DNA from: Condylostoma magnum
Lineage: Eukaryota; Ciliophora; Heterotrichea; Heterotrichida; Condylostomatidae
Assembly: GCA_920105805.1 (NCBI GenBank)
Contig: CAKKTI010000177.1
Location: 1-40,026, forward strand
Length of the DNA stretch: 40,026 nucleotides
Direction: 5' to 3'
Positions 1 to 13,042 of the stretch are shown here, one piece after another; within the stretch, counting starts at the first letter, position 1; each line of letters starts with the position of its first letter. A program made the position numbers and the translations under genes. The notes under the pieces are model-generated. The model was not told the origin of the DNA. It ran no database searches and saw only the letters and a list, made by a program, of their open reading frames with translations.

Positions 1-1008
<1,008 letters not shown>

Positions 1009-1092
1009 TTGTTTTATATACTAAAACTAGCTTATAATAGCTCGAAAAAGCAATTTTATAAGGCAAATATAATACTTATAAACAGTATTTTA

Positions 1093-1557
1093 CTAATTTA
1101 GTAGCGAATGTTTCCTTTGCTTGTGCTTTATAAGCATATACTTATTATAGATCTCTTTTCCACAAATGTCGCAAGGGGTTCTAGTCGCTTGATTATGCAC
1201 TTGCTTAACATGAAATTTTACAGCATGATTATTTCTGAATTTCTTATGGCAAATCGTGCATTCAGACTTCTTATCTTCCTAACTGTGAACTTTTCCAATG
1301 TGCTAATTTAGTCCTTTCTTCCCTTTAAACAGCTGTCCACAGTGCTAACATACAACATCAGGTAGTTTAGACTTACTTTACTAAGATGCATAGCTCTGCT
1401 AGTTTTATCGGTACATGAGGGAAAGTTGGATGATATAATTTTACATTCGAGCATAGTTCTGCATAACTTGGTATGGGACTCCTCTCTATATGGGTATTGG
1501 GGTAGGAGTTACTATAGACGGCTTTATAGCTTGACTTACTAGTGTTTCTGCGTTCAT
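1093..1557 (-). CDS. C2H2 zinc-finger protein with three fingers
   Basis: A 154-residue protein. The first half is rich in Q, P, S and Y. The second half has three zinc fingers, each C-x2-C-x12-H-x4-H: VVCQHCGQLF...HIGKVH, ECTICHKKF...HVKQVH and PCDICGKEI...HKQRKH. Such tandem fingers usually bind DNA or RNA; the target cannot be told. The start ATG at 1557 is the first in frame, and the frame differs from that of the upstream RCC1 gene. The end is two codons after the last finger, where TAG (1095-1093) and TAA (1092-1090) stand in tandem. No TGA occurs in frame before the convergent CDPK gene, so TAG or TAA must be the real stop. This makes it one of the best pieces of evidence for UAR termination in the window. 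Confidence 0.85.
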
Positions 1558-1652
1558 TTTTATTATTAATGGCTATGTGGGCAAATTTTCAATTTGAGCC
1601 ACAATATTTAAAAGAGTAGTTCTGGGCATATTTAAAAAAATCATAAGAATTT

Positions 1653-2843
1653 TTAAGAGTTAATTGCAACTAAAGTGTGCATGTGTCCTAAAGCTACCTT
1701 TGCTACAGAGTTTTCTTGCTTTAAGTAATCTGATATATCCTTCATTCCTTCATAAAACTCTCCTCCCAGGTATCTAAAATCTTAACCTCCGAATACTAAA
1801 ATTTCTCCTGATTCTAGTGTAATGCTACTTCTATTGAGATTTGCTTATATATCCACAGCTTTTAATGAGTTTTCTAATGGCACTGGGGAGCAAAACTCTT
1901 CATAAATTCCTCCTTAGAATCCGTCTAACTATCCATATATTTTAGAACCCCAAACATACACTGTTCCACTTTCCCCCAATGCTAGGTTATGCCTACTTCC
2001 AGAACTAATTTTGACTACTGCTTCAGGAAAAGGAATAATAGTTGGATGCTCAACATACGGAATTTTAGTTATTTACCCACATTACCCTGAGTCATTTTTT
2101 CCAGTAGCGAATACTTCTCCTCTGAAATTCAGAAAAAGGGAGTGGTGCATTCCAGCCGATACTTAAACAATATCCTATATATTCATAAGCAGTGGGGTAG
2201 ATATATGACCAGTCAGTGATATTTTATCAGAAGGAGCTGTTCCATATGCAAAATTAGTGGCTCTTCCTGCAGCTAGTACTAATCCTGCATTTGTAAGAAA
2301 AAGTGAGTGCTAAAATCCAGCTGAAATTTACTTTATTGTATAACTCTCCAGTAGTTTAATTGGGGTTGGATCAATCTTTGAAATAGAGTCACCTTATACA
2401 CATTAACCTCTATGATTAGTTCCCCATCCATAAGCAAGTCCTTATGCATCTAAGGCCAACATAAAGCATCCTCCTATACTTATTTACTTTACTTCACAAT
2501 TGAACCCTTACTCTAAAACAGGTTCTTGTACTCCTTCCTTCATTGAAATTCAAGGCAGGAAGGAATATCTTTAAATAAACTTCACGATTTTAGGCTTGTG
2601 CTGTAATTATCATAAAATTTACATTTAGCTTCTTACATCTAAAGGTCATCCTCATGTTAAAACTTCACCTGAACTCAAAAGACAAGCAGATTATCCTCAA
2701 CTTGCTTAGATGTCATCGATTGAAACGTTCTAAAGTTTACTTATTTCTGTGAATTCTAAGGAGTCTTAGTACAGGTTATTCAAGCCTAATTGCCCAAAGA
2801 AGTTTAATCCTCTTGCAAAAACTTTGTGGGTTTTTTATAACAT
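1653..2843 (-). CDS. RCC1-repeat (beta-propeller) protein
   Basis: About 396 residues of RCC1-type repeats, matching the length of a free-standing seven-bladed propeller. Repeat signatures are clear: VFARGLNFFGQLGLNN, EVLTWGWPL (both W encoded by TGA), LAYGWGTNHRGQC, SAGFQHSLFL, SAGMHHSLFL, VFATGKNDSGQCG, SSGSRHNLAL, VYVWGSKIYGQLDGF and LGHMHTLVAI. RCC1 proteins serve as Ran exchange factors or as scaffolds in trafficking and signalling; which applies here cannot be told. The ATG at 2843 directly precedes the first blade. The stop is probably TAA 1655-1653, with TGA 1643-1641 or TAA 1634-1632 as alternatives. Upstream the frame stays open into the large helical protein, so a single fused gene is a real alternative. 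Confidence 0.85.
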
Positions 2844-2927
2844 TTTAATTTATGTACAATTACTAGATGATAGGTATTGTAAAAAGTGGTGAAGATGGAA
2901 AAGTACACTTTTTTTAAGTTGTGGGTC

Positions 2928-5850
2928 TCATTGATTTATGATATCAATTGCTTGTAGTATTTAATCGTCTTAATCTGTTTGACATTCTTTTGTTTAATTT
3001 TTAGGCTGAAAAATATCTACTCTAATCATCTCTTTTGTTGATTTTAAATTCAATTTTTGTTTTAATTTATAAGGATAAAACTTCCGGCGCAAGTCCCTAT
3101 CATTTTTAGCTTTTTGTTGTGAAATCATATCCTCTGATAAATTTGAATCAGTTGATTTATTTATGAATGCATCTTAGGCAGTTTCACTCTATATAGGCCT
3201 ATCTTCTAAACTCTTGTATCGCACTTTCTAAGTCTAAACTTTTTCTGGTAACTTAAAATTAGTCTCGTATCAAGATTTTAATCTTTTATGCTATCTAAAT
3301 TAAAACTACATTTTTATATTAACGTTTACTCATGATACTAAAATGCTAATTAATTTAATTAATCTAGTTTTAGCTCTTCAATTGGGCCATTTACTCCAAT
3401 ATTTTGCGATTTAGTCTTTATATTGCTTATTTATACTTTAATCTGCTCACCTTTTAGAAAATTTATTCCAATTGGCATCTTATCCAGTTTAAGCTTTGAA
3501 AATCGTTAATAATAGTAAAATCAATATGATGTATTATCTAAAGATATTCTTATGCCGTTCTTTAATTTAAAATTTTAGTCAGAACTAACTTTGCAATTTC
3601 AATTCCAGAACTAAAGATTTCTTATAACCTTATTAATAAATTTCTATTTTTCCATTTCTTGTAATTTAGTAAATTTATTCTATTGTTTGTTATGCAATTT
3701 TATAAGGCTGCGTATGCTATTACATAATTTTAGTATTTTTAAGCTGTATATGACGCTAAGAAGTGTATAATTAGCTTTTAGTTTTAATAATTTTAAGAGA
3801 AATATGCTTAGTACAGCTTTTTCAGAATAAGTTCATTTATACTATGCCAATTATCATCATTGCAATTATATAAAAATTTACAAATCAATTTTGTTAGATC
3901 AAGTTACCCTTCAATACTAACTTCCAGTAACGATTCAATTGCAAACTCCAGAAAACTTTATTGATTATGTTCAAATCGTTTCATATCAACATTATAAAGC
4001 AATAAAATATCAAATGTGTAGAATATTAAGTAATATCAACCAATGCTAAAGGGAGTCATTAGATTGTTTTGTGTATATAACTCCAAAAATAAATAACCAT
4101 AATCCTTTTTATGCAATCCTAATTATCCAAGTAAGTGCATACAATAATTTTAACATTTTATATTTCTATCTTTGTATCCTTACATAAAAATTAAATAAAT
4201 TTAGTCTAAAACTCTATCATCCAAGGGTTCAGGAGCTTATTTTAGCATAGATGTTACCAATTATATTTAAACATATAGTAAATGTTAAAAATGGCTATAA
4301 TTTAAGGAAGTTCTTTCATCATGATATCAAACATTATTGATACTACTAAAAAATAATTCAGTTTAATAATATTCTACTTTTACATTATTTGAGGGTACTT
4401 ATGTGTTCTTAATCATAATAAATTCTTAATCTGTTAGTTTATAGAATAATTCTTATAATGGAGCTAAATTTATGAAACTAATTTCTAGAATTTAAAGACA
4501 GAATTAAGTGTAAGATTCTAACTCAAAGTGATTTATTTCTCTAATATGATCAAAAATTATCATGAATACATCTATTTAATCATTATGAAGAAAGTTAAGT
4601 CAGTATTGATTATCTTTATAGCTATATTTATAGTCTGATAAATCACAACTATTTTAATCTATAATAAATTATACTAGACTTTTATAGATTTATTCAAATT
4701 TCTATTAAGTATGCTCTAAATTACTATCATAGCATCTGATTACTTTTAAAAATTATGCAAGGATGAAAGAAATATCTTACGATTATACATCAAGCATTTT
4801 TTACAGAAATTGATTTATATTCAAATTTTAGATATCAAAGGAAAGCTCATAATCTAAATATTTAGCTACCTTATAGCTTAAACTTATATACACTAATAAG
4901 CTTTTACTTTCTATATGCTCAAATAACTTTGTCAAAGAGTATTTTTGAATAATATCAATTGTTTCGTTTTTAGGTATGACCTTTTAGATGATAAATTCTA
5001 TAAAATCTGAAAGATCTCTGCCATTATCACTATTCTAGCAATTTTATATAATTCTCATTAGAAAATCTTTGCATACTTATCCTTATTTTATTATATTTTG
5101 TTTTAAGTAAACTATTTTATCTTTGTCATATTAATGGTTTTGATATTCACTAAATGTTTCTACTAATTTATGATCAAATATTTATTGTTCCTTTACATTT
5201 TCAATAAGATTTAATCGCAGCAAAAAGGCCCTAAATAATTTACCACTTTTTCAATTTTTATAGATGAATAATTCCTCTATATGCTCAATTGGAATCTATG
5301 ATATAATCTTTTCTGATGCCTTTGAAGCTAAATGCTTTTACTTAAAAATACTCACACAATATTGCCACTATTATTATAATAACAATATTTAAAGAACCTC
5401 TATCTAAAATTTAGTCTGATAGTATTAGCTATTCTAGATTCAATAATTACAATACTTTCGTAAATCACTGTTAAATTCAAAAACTTGCTCTTTAAAGCCA
5501 TAATTTAGTATAGTTAAGGCTGCAAAGGCCCTAGTATCATTGTTATCTTAGGTATATTAAATAAGGAGCATAGCTAAGTTTTATATTTTGTCTTTTAAAA
5601 GTGAATAATCTATCTAATTGCACTGATATAGACATTTGAGCAAATCTATTAAAGCTTATATATACTACTTAGAAATTTCTAACTAAGGGGATTTTTCCAT
5701 AACCTAAATAATAATCTATTCGCATATGGTTTAAAAGCTTTTAGGATTATTCTCAAATTATTTCTGGAATATATACTAAGTTCCTTTTGATATTATGCTT
5801 GTATTGTAAACTTACTTAACCGCCTCAAATATTGTCTCTTATTAAATCAT
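2928..5850 (-). CDS. large helical protein of unknown function (about 970 aa, one tiny intron)
   Basis: I do not recognise this family. The first exon (5850-3253) is 866 codons with no frame break, is rich in L, I, N, K and Q, and is predicted almost wholly helical, perhaps ARM/HEAT-like. Near 3250 the frame must shift by one; a 19-nt GT...AG intron at 3252-3234 does this exactly. The second exon is polar and charged (for example KAKNDRDLRRKFYPYKLKQK, then QPKNQTKECQTDQDDQ). The end is uncertain. TGA 2930-2928 would give an 85-bp spacer to the RCC1 gene. TAA 2852-2850 would leave 6 bp. No stop at all would make a fusion with RCC1. In-frame TGA codons inside (for example CNYWIQ, IGWYYL) are read as W. 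Confidence 0.7.
3234..3252 (-). other. candidate 19-nt spliceosomal intron
   Basis: On the minus strand the sequence GTTACCAGAAAAAGTTTAG begins with GT, ends with AG and lies exactly on a codon boundary. Removing it joins the 866-codon first frame to the clearly coding second frame. A 25-nt version ending at the next TAG six bases further would also restore the frame. Heterotrich ciliates are known for introns of 15 nt or a little more, so the size fits. Confidence 0.55.
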
Positions 5851-5939
5851 TTTATAAATAAAAACTAGAAAACATTGCACAATTGTAGAAATTATAAAAC
5901 CAATTATTTAATTAACCCTTACTAAATATAATTCATATG

Positions 5940-6986
5940 CTACTCCTAGAAGCCTTCATCCTCAAATGAAAAGTCTGAGAAATTTTCTGAATATTTCCTT
6001 GGCGTCTGATTTTCAACACAAGATGGATTATTATCTTATGCCCTCTCTGTCAAACAACTCGCTTGTTAAATAGGCTCCAGCACAGATTCCATTTCTTTAT
6101 TATAAACGCTCTATCAGTTAATATCCTTAAAGAACTAATGTTATTTAATTTAATCAATCTTTAATCTATTCTCCTTATTCTTCTCAAGTAGTCCTTATAC
6201 AAGAGATTTTAAAGATGCAGAGAAAAAAGGAGGATAGCTAATTTAATTATATAATATTTTTTCGTACATTCTGTTATGATTTTTATCGTAGAAAGGTGGC
6301 ATACCTGAAGCTAGCTCAAATATAAGTATTCCTAAAGCCCACCAATCTACAGCCCAGCCATAATTCTTACCTAGAATAATCTCTGGGGCTAGGTACTATG
6401 GGGTTCCACAAAAAGTTGCTGCTCCAGTTTATCTAGTACTATGTTCCTTTGATAACCCGAAATCAATCAACTTAATATGCCCTTAGCTATCCAGTAAAAC
6501 ATTTTCCGTCTTTAAATCTCTATATATAATATTGTAATCGTGCAATGCTTCTAAGGCGAGCACAAGCTCAGCAGCTACAAATTTCACTAAAGTTTCAGTG
6601 AATCTTTTTCTTCTTTTTAAGTGTTGATGAAGTTCCCCTCCATCAAAATAGTCGAAAACCAAGTACAGTCGTTCTGTGGTTTAAAAGGCGTAGCGTAAGC
6701 TAATAAGGAACGGATGGTTCACTCTTTCGAGGATTCTACGCTCCGTTTTAGTATGGCGAACTTAGGTTTCTGTACCTAGCTTTGATTTATTTAAAACTTT
6801 CATTGCATAGATTTTGTTATTTCTTGTAAATCTGACTTTGTAAACCTTTCCGTAGTGGCCTGATCCTATAAGACCTTGAAGCTCGAAATCACGAATCTGA
6901 GCTGATTTTCTGTTCATTAGAGTTGTTGTCAAGTTAGATGATATAAACTATTTGTCTTGCTTATTTTTCGATGGCTTTGATCCCAT
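5940..6986 (-). CDS. AGC-family protein kinase (PKB/S6K/SGK-like)
   Basis: A complete 348-residue cytoplasmic Ser/Thr kinase. The glycine loop is [11 protein letters not shown] (from about residue 40), the ATP-anchoring lysine is in YAMKVL, the catalytic loop is [11 protein letters not shown] (Y instead of H before RD), then [21 protein letters not shown] in the activation segment and [18 protein letters not shown]. The C-terminal tail carries an AGC hydrophobic motif, FSDFSFED, typical of kinases activated by PDK1 and a second kinase. No PH, C2 or cyclic-nucleotide domain precedes the kinase domain. The N-terminus MGSKPSK could be myristoylated (G2, S at position 6 absent, so weak). The conserved W after the domain (FKDINWQSVYN) is encoded by TGA 6116-6114. 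Stop TAG 5942-5940 follows GFQE; the large helical gene starts 89 bp downstream. Confidence 0.93.
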
Positions 6987-7692
6987 TTTAAGTTTATAAT
7001 TATAAGTTTTAAAACTAGTATGGTAAAAGGAACTTAAAGAATTCATATGTATTGGCGTTATTTGCAATATTTCTATTAAAGTAAAATTTTGGTGGAAAAG
7101 AAGTTTGATAAATTTTCTAGTTTTTTGGTAGAAATTTGGATTTTATTTGTTTATTAGTATGCAGATTCATGAAATTTGTCTACTTTGATAGTTTTATAAC
7201 ATATTGTTATGCTATTTAGCTTTTGTCTTTACGTTCTATATAATACAAGATAATTTTCAAGGTATCTTAAAATTTTAGTATTAAAATATGATTGAAGTAA
7301 GTTTGCATATCTAGTATAGAAGAATTCCTGATAAAATGTCTAAAACTGTATTAATTAATTCTCTTTTCAAAATCTTTTATGTAAAGATATTTTATTCCCA
7401 CCAATAATTTCTCAAATTTTTAAAAGTTGATATTACACTGATAATTATGAGTTTATGCTTAGATAATATTAACAAAGAACTATAGTATTATTTATAGCTT
7501 AATGAACTAGTCAGATTCAATAGCAAATATTAATTATATGATTGCTAAAATATATATTCAAAATCGTAGTAAGGATAAACACGAGAGAAATTAACATCAT
7601 TTAAAGGATATTACTCAAGTATGACCAAAAGGCATATAAACTAACTAATACTGGTTAAACACGCTATGAAAGCAAGGTAGAATTCCTCTATT
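6987..7692. other. AT-rich spacer without a clear gene
   Basis: This lies upstream of the AGC kinase start and downstream of the unknown minus-strand gene. In the relaxed code a plus-strand frame from the ATG at 7047 stays open for several hundred bases and reads as a hydrophobic, W-containing polypeptide (MYWRYLQYFYQSK...). It has no motif I know, and in this code such open frames arise easily by chance. It probably holds the kinase promoter. Confidence 0.4.
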
Positions 7693-8574
7693 CTATCTTC
7701 TTCCCCCTTTTCTCTTCTTAATTGGCTTAAATGTACCAATGATTTATTAAATCCGTCTCAGGATTCTGCTATGTAAAAGTCCTGAAATTTATAGTCCTTT
7801 ATACGTTCCAACAAATTTTTGAGTAATTAACATGAGCTATTCACTGATATCTTCGAAAAATTACTTTATAAGAAAGAAATAATGGAATAATTTAGCATTA
7901 GGATAATGTGAATCCCTTTATTTTATCCATATAATATTTTTTTAGGATTTTGCTCCTACAAAAATTGGTATTTGATTGAGAAAAGCTGAATAGACCTTTT
8001 AAAATTCTCTATCTTCTTTTAGATTGTTTATTTTATCATTTTAAGTTAATTTTTAAATTTAGCTTATTTCTAGTACATCATCTACTCTATAATTATAATT
8101 AACTAAATTTGAGTAGGTTTAAATATTGAATTAAAGCTATTAGTGTTTTCTATTGATATCTTTTATTGTAATATCTGAATTTTAACTAGTATCTTATTTC
8201 CATATTTCCATTTAATTTTTAGAATTCGGATAATTTTGCTTAATAAAGCTATTAAATTATGAAATATCACCCGCTACAAATTCTTTTGATAGAAGAGCTA
8301 ATACAAACATATCATTTTCAAGCGACTCTTGCTCTCTTTTTCACAGAAATCTATCCATTAGCAAAGCCCAGTAGCAGATTTCAAGTTCATTCATACGTAG
8401 GCTAGTAGCCACCCATTGTAAGCTTAAAAGGACTCTTTAGCATCTATGAGGATACTTTATAGCTTTGCTACAAGAAATACTTCTTACAAATATCTATGCC
8501 ATAGGAGAAAGCTAAAATCCATCGAATTCTGCTTCATCTGTTTCAGCTACAAGCAATTGGCTATTAAATATCAT
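7693..8574 (-). CDS. unknown protein, about 293 aa
   Basis: A single open frame from the ATG at 8574, just 53 bp below the end of the SNF2 gene. The N-terminal half is structured and mixed in composition (AETDEAEFDGFQLSPMAQIF, LRMNELEICYWALLMDRFLW, FVLALLSKEFVAGDISQF). The middle is Q/N-rich and polar. The last part is hydrophobic then strongly basic (FKPIKKRKGGRR), which could be a nuclear localisation signal or nucleic-acid contact. I recognise no family. The end is set at TAG 7695-7693 after the basic tail; the frame stays open some way beyond. The real-gene call rests on amino-acid composition and position, not homology. Confidence 0.6.
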
Positions 8575-8627
8575 TTTTTATTATATAGTAGTGATGATTG
8601 AAATATAATCGTTTAAGAATCGAATTA

Positions 8628-11033
8628 CTAATTATTATAATCTAATCTAAAAACTTTCTTTATATCATTCATATCAATCTTAAAAGTCTCACAATCATAA
8701 GCAGATCTGATTATTTCTTTTTTATTTTAACTTATCTCTAAAATTCTCTCTTCAATTGTGTTTTAACATATTAATCTTATTGCTTAAACTTAGTTTTTTT
8801 ATCCAATTCTATGAACTCTTTCAATAGCTTACTACTCTACAGCCGGATTTCACCATGGCTCAACTAAAATGATTCCACTTCCGTTGGTTAAATTAAGGCC
8901 CTATCCTCCCGTTTTCAGCGAAATTAGAATGATTTAAGCTTCACCTTCGCTGAACTTTATTATTGCTCCTTCTCTTTCTGAAGGACGTGACCTACCATCA
9001 AATCTTGAAAAAGATATATTATGTAGTTCTAGAGCAATCTCTAATAGATCTAAGGTCAATAGTCATTATGCTATGATCACTCATTATTTACCACTGTCTT
9101 ATACAATACTTAAAATTTTATCAATTTTAGAACTGCTTATTCAGTTTTCTTTTAAATTATCCAGCTTTAAAGAGAATCTAGGCAAGTCGAAGATCTTTGA
9201 CTTTGATAAAGACTTTCTACAGATCGGGCATTTAGCTTATAGGGCTCTACGGGAGCAATTATAGCAAAATATATGTCCACATATAGTTATTTAGAGATAA
9301 TCTAAACTTTCTAAGCATAATATACACTCCTGAAAAGTTGTCCCTATTATTTGTTATTTGAGTTGATCACAGTACTAATCGCTAATCTGTAATTACTCAA
9401 AAAATTATTCAATATTTGTGTCTCTAGATTTAGATAGACTTTGTTCAACTAAGGCCTAATGATCACAAAATTGCCTAAGTTTTGTTATATGCTAAAAGAT
9501 TTAGACAAGTTTTTCATCATTTCTGATTGATTAGACAATACTTTCTCGGCTTTGGCTATAAAGCTTCTAGTATATTTGATTTTCTTCATTCGTAAGCTCT
9601 ATATAGATAGTTTATTCTATAAGAGGAGGGAGTTCTATAAGCAACTGGCCTTCAAGATTAATGGATTTTTTTGTTCTTCGAAGCATCAATGGCTTTAAAA
9701 TTCTGTGAATATTTTGAATACCTTCAATATCATGAGATTCTAATTTTTAGGTAATTAACTAATCCCAGACCCTTTTTTCACTTCAAGGCTGTACTCTCAG
9801 AAATTTCATATAGGAGTATAGATCCTGTATAGAATTTTAAATGGGTGTTCCTGTTAAAATCCACCTGGAGCCAGCTTAAAGTTCACAGACTGCTTTAGAT
9901 AGCTTGATTTAACTATTTCTTATTTCATGGCCTTCATCTAAAATTATTCTATTTCATTAAATTTCAAATAGCTATCTTCTTTTTTTATAATCTGACAAAA
10001 TTGTATCATAATTTGTAACAATAATATCTTTAGTAACATTCAAAATCTTTTTCTGATAATATTGATATACACTCTTAGTCCCATAGTATTAAACTTAACT
10101 TACTCAATACTTCATTAGAGACAGAGGGACTATTATTAGATTTTTACCCCATAATTTCGCTCTTTTAGCTCTTTTCTTCTCAGCTATTTAGAAATCTTAC
10201 GCATGTAATAAGGCAATCATTGTAATTGTCTTTCCCATACCCATTTCGTCAGCTAAAATTCCTCCTCTTGCTTATGAGCTATCTTTAGGAGTCTTTTTGC
10301 ATATTTCTCCAGTACCTGAATGAATATAAAGTACTTAATTGTCTGGTAGTGTGAATCCTATCCAATAGTTATCTACTTCTAAATTCTTTAGGGACCTATA
10401 ATCTTAAGTTTCTCTTTCAATCATCCAAGTTAAAGCCTGCTTTTAATAGGGAAATAGAATAATTTTTAAGTTCGAAGGCTGCAAAGATTCCTGAATTAAC
10501 TTATCAGATTCATTTTCGAGATTTAGCTCTGTTTAATTGTTTTCTTGAGAGTGAATTTAATCAATATCTAGTAATTTAAAAAGCTAGCAAAGTTGGATTC
10601 CCTAGCGATTTTCTTGAATTTTTGTAGGATCTTACAATTCAAATGATATTTAAATTGGAATAGGGGACATAGCCTAGACATTGGTTATATTTTAGGCTAT
10701 TTAGCCCTTTAGTTGTATTAATCCAGAGCTTAGAAGAGGATGAAGCATGCTGCTTAGAGATTAATCTAATCTTCCTATTGTAAAGCTTCCTTCTTTAAGT
10801 TAAAAGCGAATAGTAGTATCTAGCCTCGATACTTGTTTCCTATTTTTAGTAATTGTTGTTGGCCTACTAAATTAAAAGGCTAATTTGTTACCTTGAAATA
10901 AATTTGATACTTAGCTATAAGCTGTACCTTCTACAAAAACTTCGCCTATAACTAAAGGCCACTTTTTAGGCCTTTAACGCTTTAAAAATAAGTTATCTTG
11001 ATCCAAATACTTTTCAATAAAATTTTGCGCCAT
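8628..11033 (-). CDS. SNF2-family ATPase with inserted RING finger (Rad5/HLTF/Rad16-like)
   Basis: About 801 residues in one exon. Family members are DNA translocases and ubiquitin ligases that act in post-replication repair (poly-ubiquitination of PCNA) or nucleotide-excision repair. The N-terminal part (WPLVIGEVFVEGTAYS) may be a HIRAN-like DNA-end-binding domain, which would point to HLTF/Rad5. ATPase motifs: ARGGILADEMGMGKT (Walker A, near residue 260), NLIIVPLSLMKYW, ILDEGHEIRN (DEGH instead of DEAH), LTGTPIQN. A C3HC4 RING lies between the two helicase lobes near residues 565-605: CILC...CGHIFCYNC...CPIC. Lobe 2 ends with [39 protein letters not shown]. The second W of EPWWNP is TGA 8852-8850. 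Stops TAG 8630-8628 and TAA 8627-8625 are tandem. Confidence 0.95.
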
Positions 11034-11500
11034 TTTAAGATCTATTAAAATTTTAATACATTAAATGAACCTTTAAAAATGCAAGAGCTACGATCAATTT
11101 GAAAGAAAAACTTATGTTAAATAATTAAGCTACTTGATTTTAAATTTTAGCTCAGAATATTAATGTTCCTTAGCTAAATTATCTTTAGATTGCTATATAC
11201 TAAGTATATTTATATCAGAACATTTATAAAAAGTCAAAATCTTCTTGTTAGATGTTACTTGATTGATCAATTAAGCTTATTAATACTTCACTCATCATCT
11301 AAACTATTTGAGTAGAATGAATAAAAAAATATAATGAGGTTTTAAAATGAGCTATATAACAAAGTAACGAAAAGAATAATATAACTCTTACAATTCCTCA
11401 ATTAACTATATTTTTGAGTTTCCTACTTAAAATAATTATTTTTTATAGGGGGTTAATATTAATAGTCTTATGATGTCTAAATTATATAAATACCTATAAA
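11034..11500. other. spacer with a possible short ORF
   Basis: This lies between the divergent SNF2 gene and the small basic protein. A plus-strand frame from ATG 11065 to TAA-TGA at 11332-11337 would encode about 89 residues (MNLQKCKSYDQFERKTYVKQ..., later hydrophobic). It starts 31 bp from the SNF2 start codon, a spacing typical of divergent genes here. No motif is recognisable, and tandem stops of this sort are common by chance in this composition, so I do not call it a gene. Confidence 0.35.
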
Positions 11501-11797
11501 ATGGAAGCTCTTAAGTCTGTAATTCGTAATTTTTGCTGTGATGACCATAGATTATTATAATCTGAAATTAATAGCAATGATAAAACTATAATTGATTCGT
11601 AAAACCAAACATTTGAGTCTGCAAAGAAAAAATGTACGAAAAAATTTGATAAAAGTAGAAGAAGAAACAAGCGTACTGTATCAATTCAACAATAAAGATT
11701 TTAAAAGGTTTAAATCCTTTGCAAAGAACCAACAAAAAGGGGGCTGTTTTCTATCGAGGAATGTAATGAGTCGATTAATAGTACACCAAGTATTTAG
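11501..11797 (+). CDS. small basic protein of unknown function (98 aa)
   Basis: The frame from ATG 11501 encodes MEALKSVIRNFCCDDHRLLQ, a polar middle, a very basic stretch (AKKKCTKKFDKSRRRNKRTV) and a polar tail ending TPSI. The basic stretch suggests nucleic-acid binding or a nuclear localisation signal. The frame closes with three different termination codons in a row: TAG 11795-11797, TAA 11798-11800 and TGA 11801-11803. Inside a gene each of these would be sense, so the triple supports a true end here. An alternative reading that splices near 11709 into another frame is less convincing. There is no homology that I can name. Confidence 0.55.
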
Positions 11798-11803
11798 TAA
11801 TGA

Positions 11804-13042
11804 AATTTTGAAAAAAACAAAGAGGTACTAAAACTTAATTTAATATATTATTATTGGCATTAAACTATTATTATGTGCTTTACTAGTCTTATAAGCGTTA
11901 TTAGACAAATTAATCAATATTAAAGCAAAAAATATTACTAATTATTTTTCACTGTCTTTGTTAAAATGAATACATCTCAATATATTCGTTATTCTTTTTA
12001 TATTACTTATTTTGTTTTAAATTTTGAGTCCAATTATCGAACGCGTTATGTTGGACGATCGTAAATGATATGAATTGGTTAAAAATATATTTAAAATGTT
12101 AGAAATGCATCAAGAAGTAGTTTATTTGATTTTATTAATTTGCCGTAATATTTCTAGCTATTTAGTTCTGCTAAAATTAAAGTTAAAGAATAATCACTTC
12201 CTTCATTACTAAAAGTTTGTGCTATTCATATAAAAGAATCATATAAAAAATAGCTATATGTTTTTGGAATAATGAAAGGTCAACTCATAATAAGTATTAT
12301 AACTGAGGAGTAGTACATTTATGTTAATAAGCTTTATTGGGGTCATTTTATATGTAAAATTGTGCATAAGCTAAAAAATAATTTAAACATGAAGTTTATA
12401 GTTTAATCAAGTAAGAAAACTCATAAAAGAATTTTTTAAGCTTAAGAAATTAATATTAAGCAGTCAGAATAACTATCGAAAGCTTAATTATATATTGAGG
12501 GGATAAATTAGGTAATAATTGCAATTAAATTAGTGGAATTAGATTCTATTATAAAGACTTTAATTGAACGCATAAAAATGCTGAAATTAGTAATAAATCG
12601 CTTTACCCTATTTTAATAACTTGAGAAATTGATGTAAATATATAATTTATAATTTATTAGCAAAAGGGGCATATTTTCACAAATTGAAAGCCATTATGAC
12701 TTAAATGTTGTTGAAATAGCATACATCTTATAAATGAATAATACCAAGACTAATTGAATAATTTTTCTGTATTTCTTAAAATTGGGTTAATATTTAAAGT
12801 ATATTCCAATACAAGTGTTATATGCTTTTAAACGATCTTTGCTATTTTTAAATTGGGCATTTACAATTGGAACTAATTATGATTTTTCTACTTGATCCTT
12901 TCACTTGCATTGATCGGATTCCTACAATTAAAGCAATTATTAAAAGTATGGCTATGTCCTTATTGCATTATTATAATGTTCTTCCTATTCATAAAAGTAA
13001 AAATATCATCAAATATCATTCATTAAATTTGACACATCTTTA
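11804..13042. other. long AT-rich stretch without a convincing gene
   Basis: Many runs of A/T and no recognisable protein motif. A plus-strand frame from ATG 12272 to about 12860 has few TGA codons and reads as an I/L/K/Q-rich helical polypeptide (for example YIEGINQVIIAIKLVELDSI, RIKMLKLVINRFTLFQQLEK). Another from ATG 12041 covers about 75 codons. These could belong to an unknown gene. Frames of this kind are expected by chance when TAA and TAG count as sense, and the composition does not separate the two cases. Confidence 0.3.

Noticed and set aside
1108-1311. A 67-residue plus-strand standard-code frame with a hydrophobic look.
   Set aside because: It is the antisense of the three zinc fingers, whose Cys/His spacing is unmistakable on the minus strand.
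9073-9264. A plus-strand frame of 63 residues.
   Set aside because: It is antisense to the segment between the RING finger and helicase lobe 2 of the SNF2 gene.
12272-12860. A plus-strand frame with few TGA codons that might be a gene.
   Set aside because: With TAA and TAG as sense, AT-rich spacer yields such frames easily. It has no motif, start context or tandem stop to support it.
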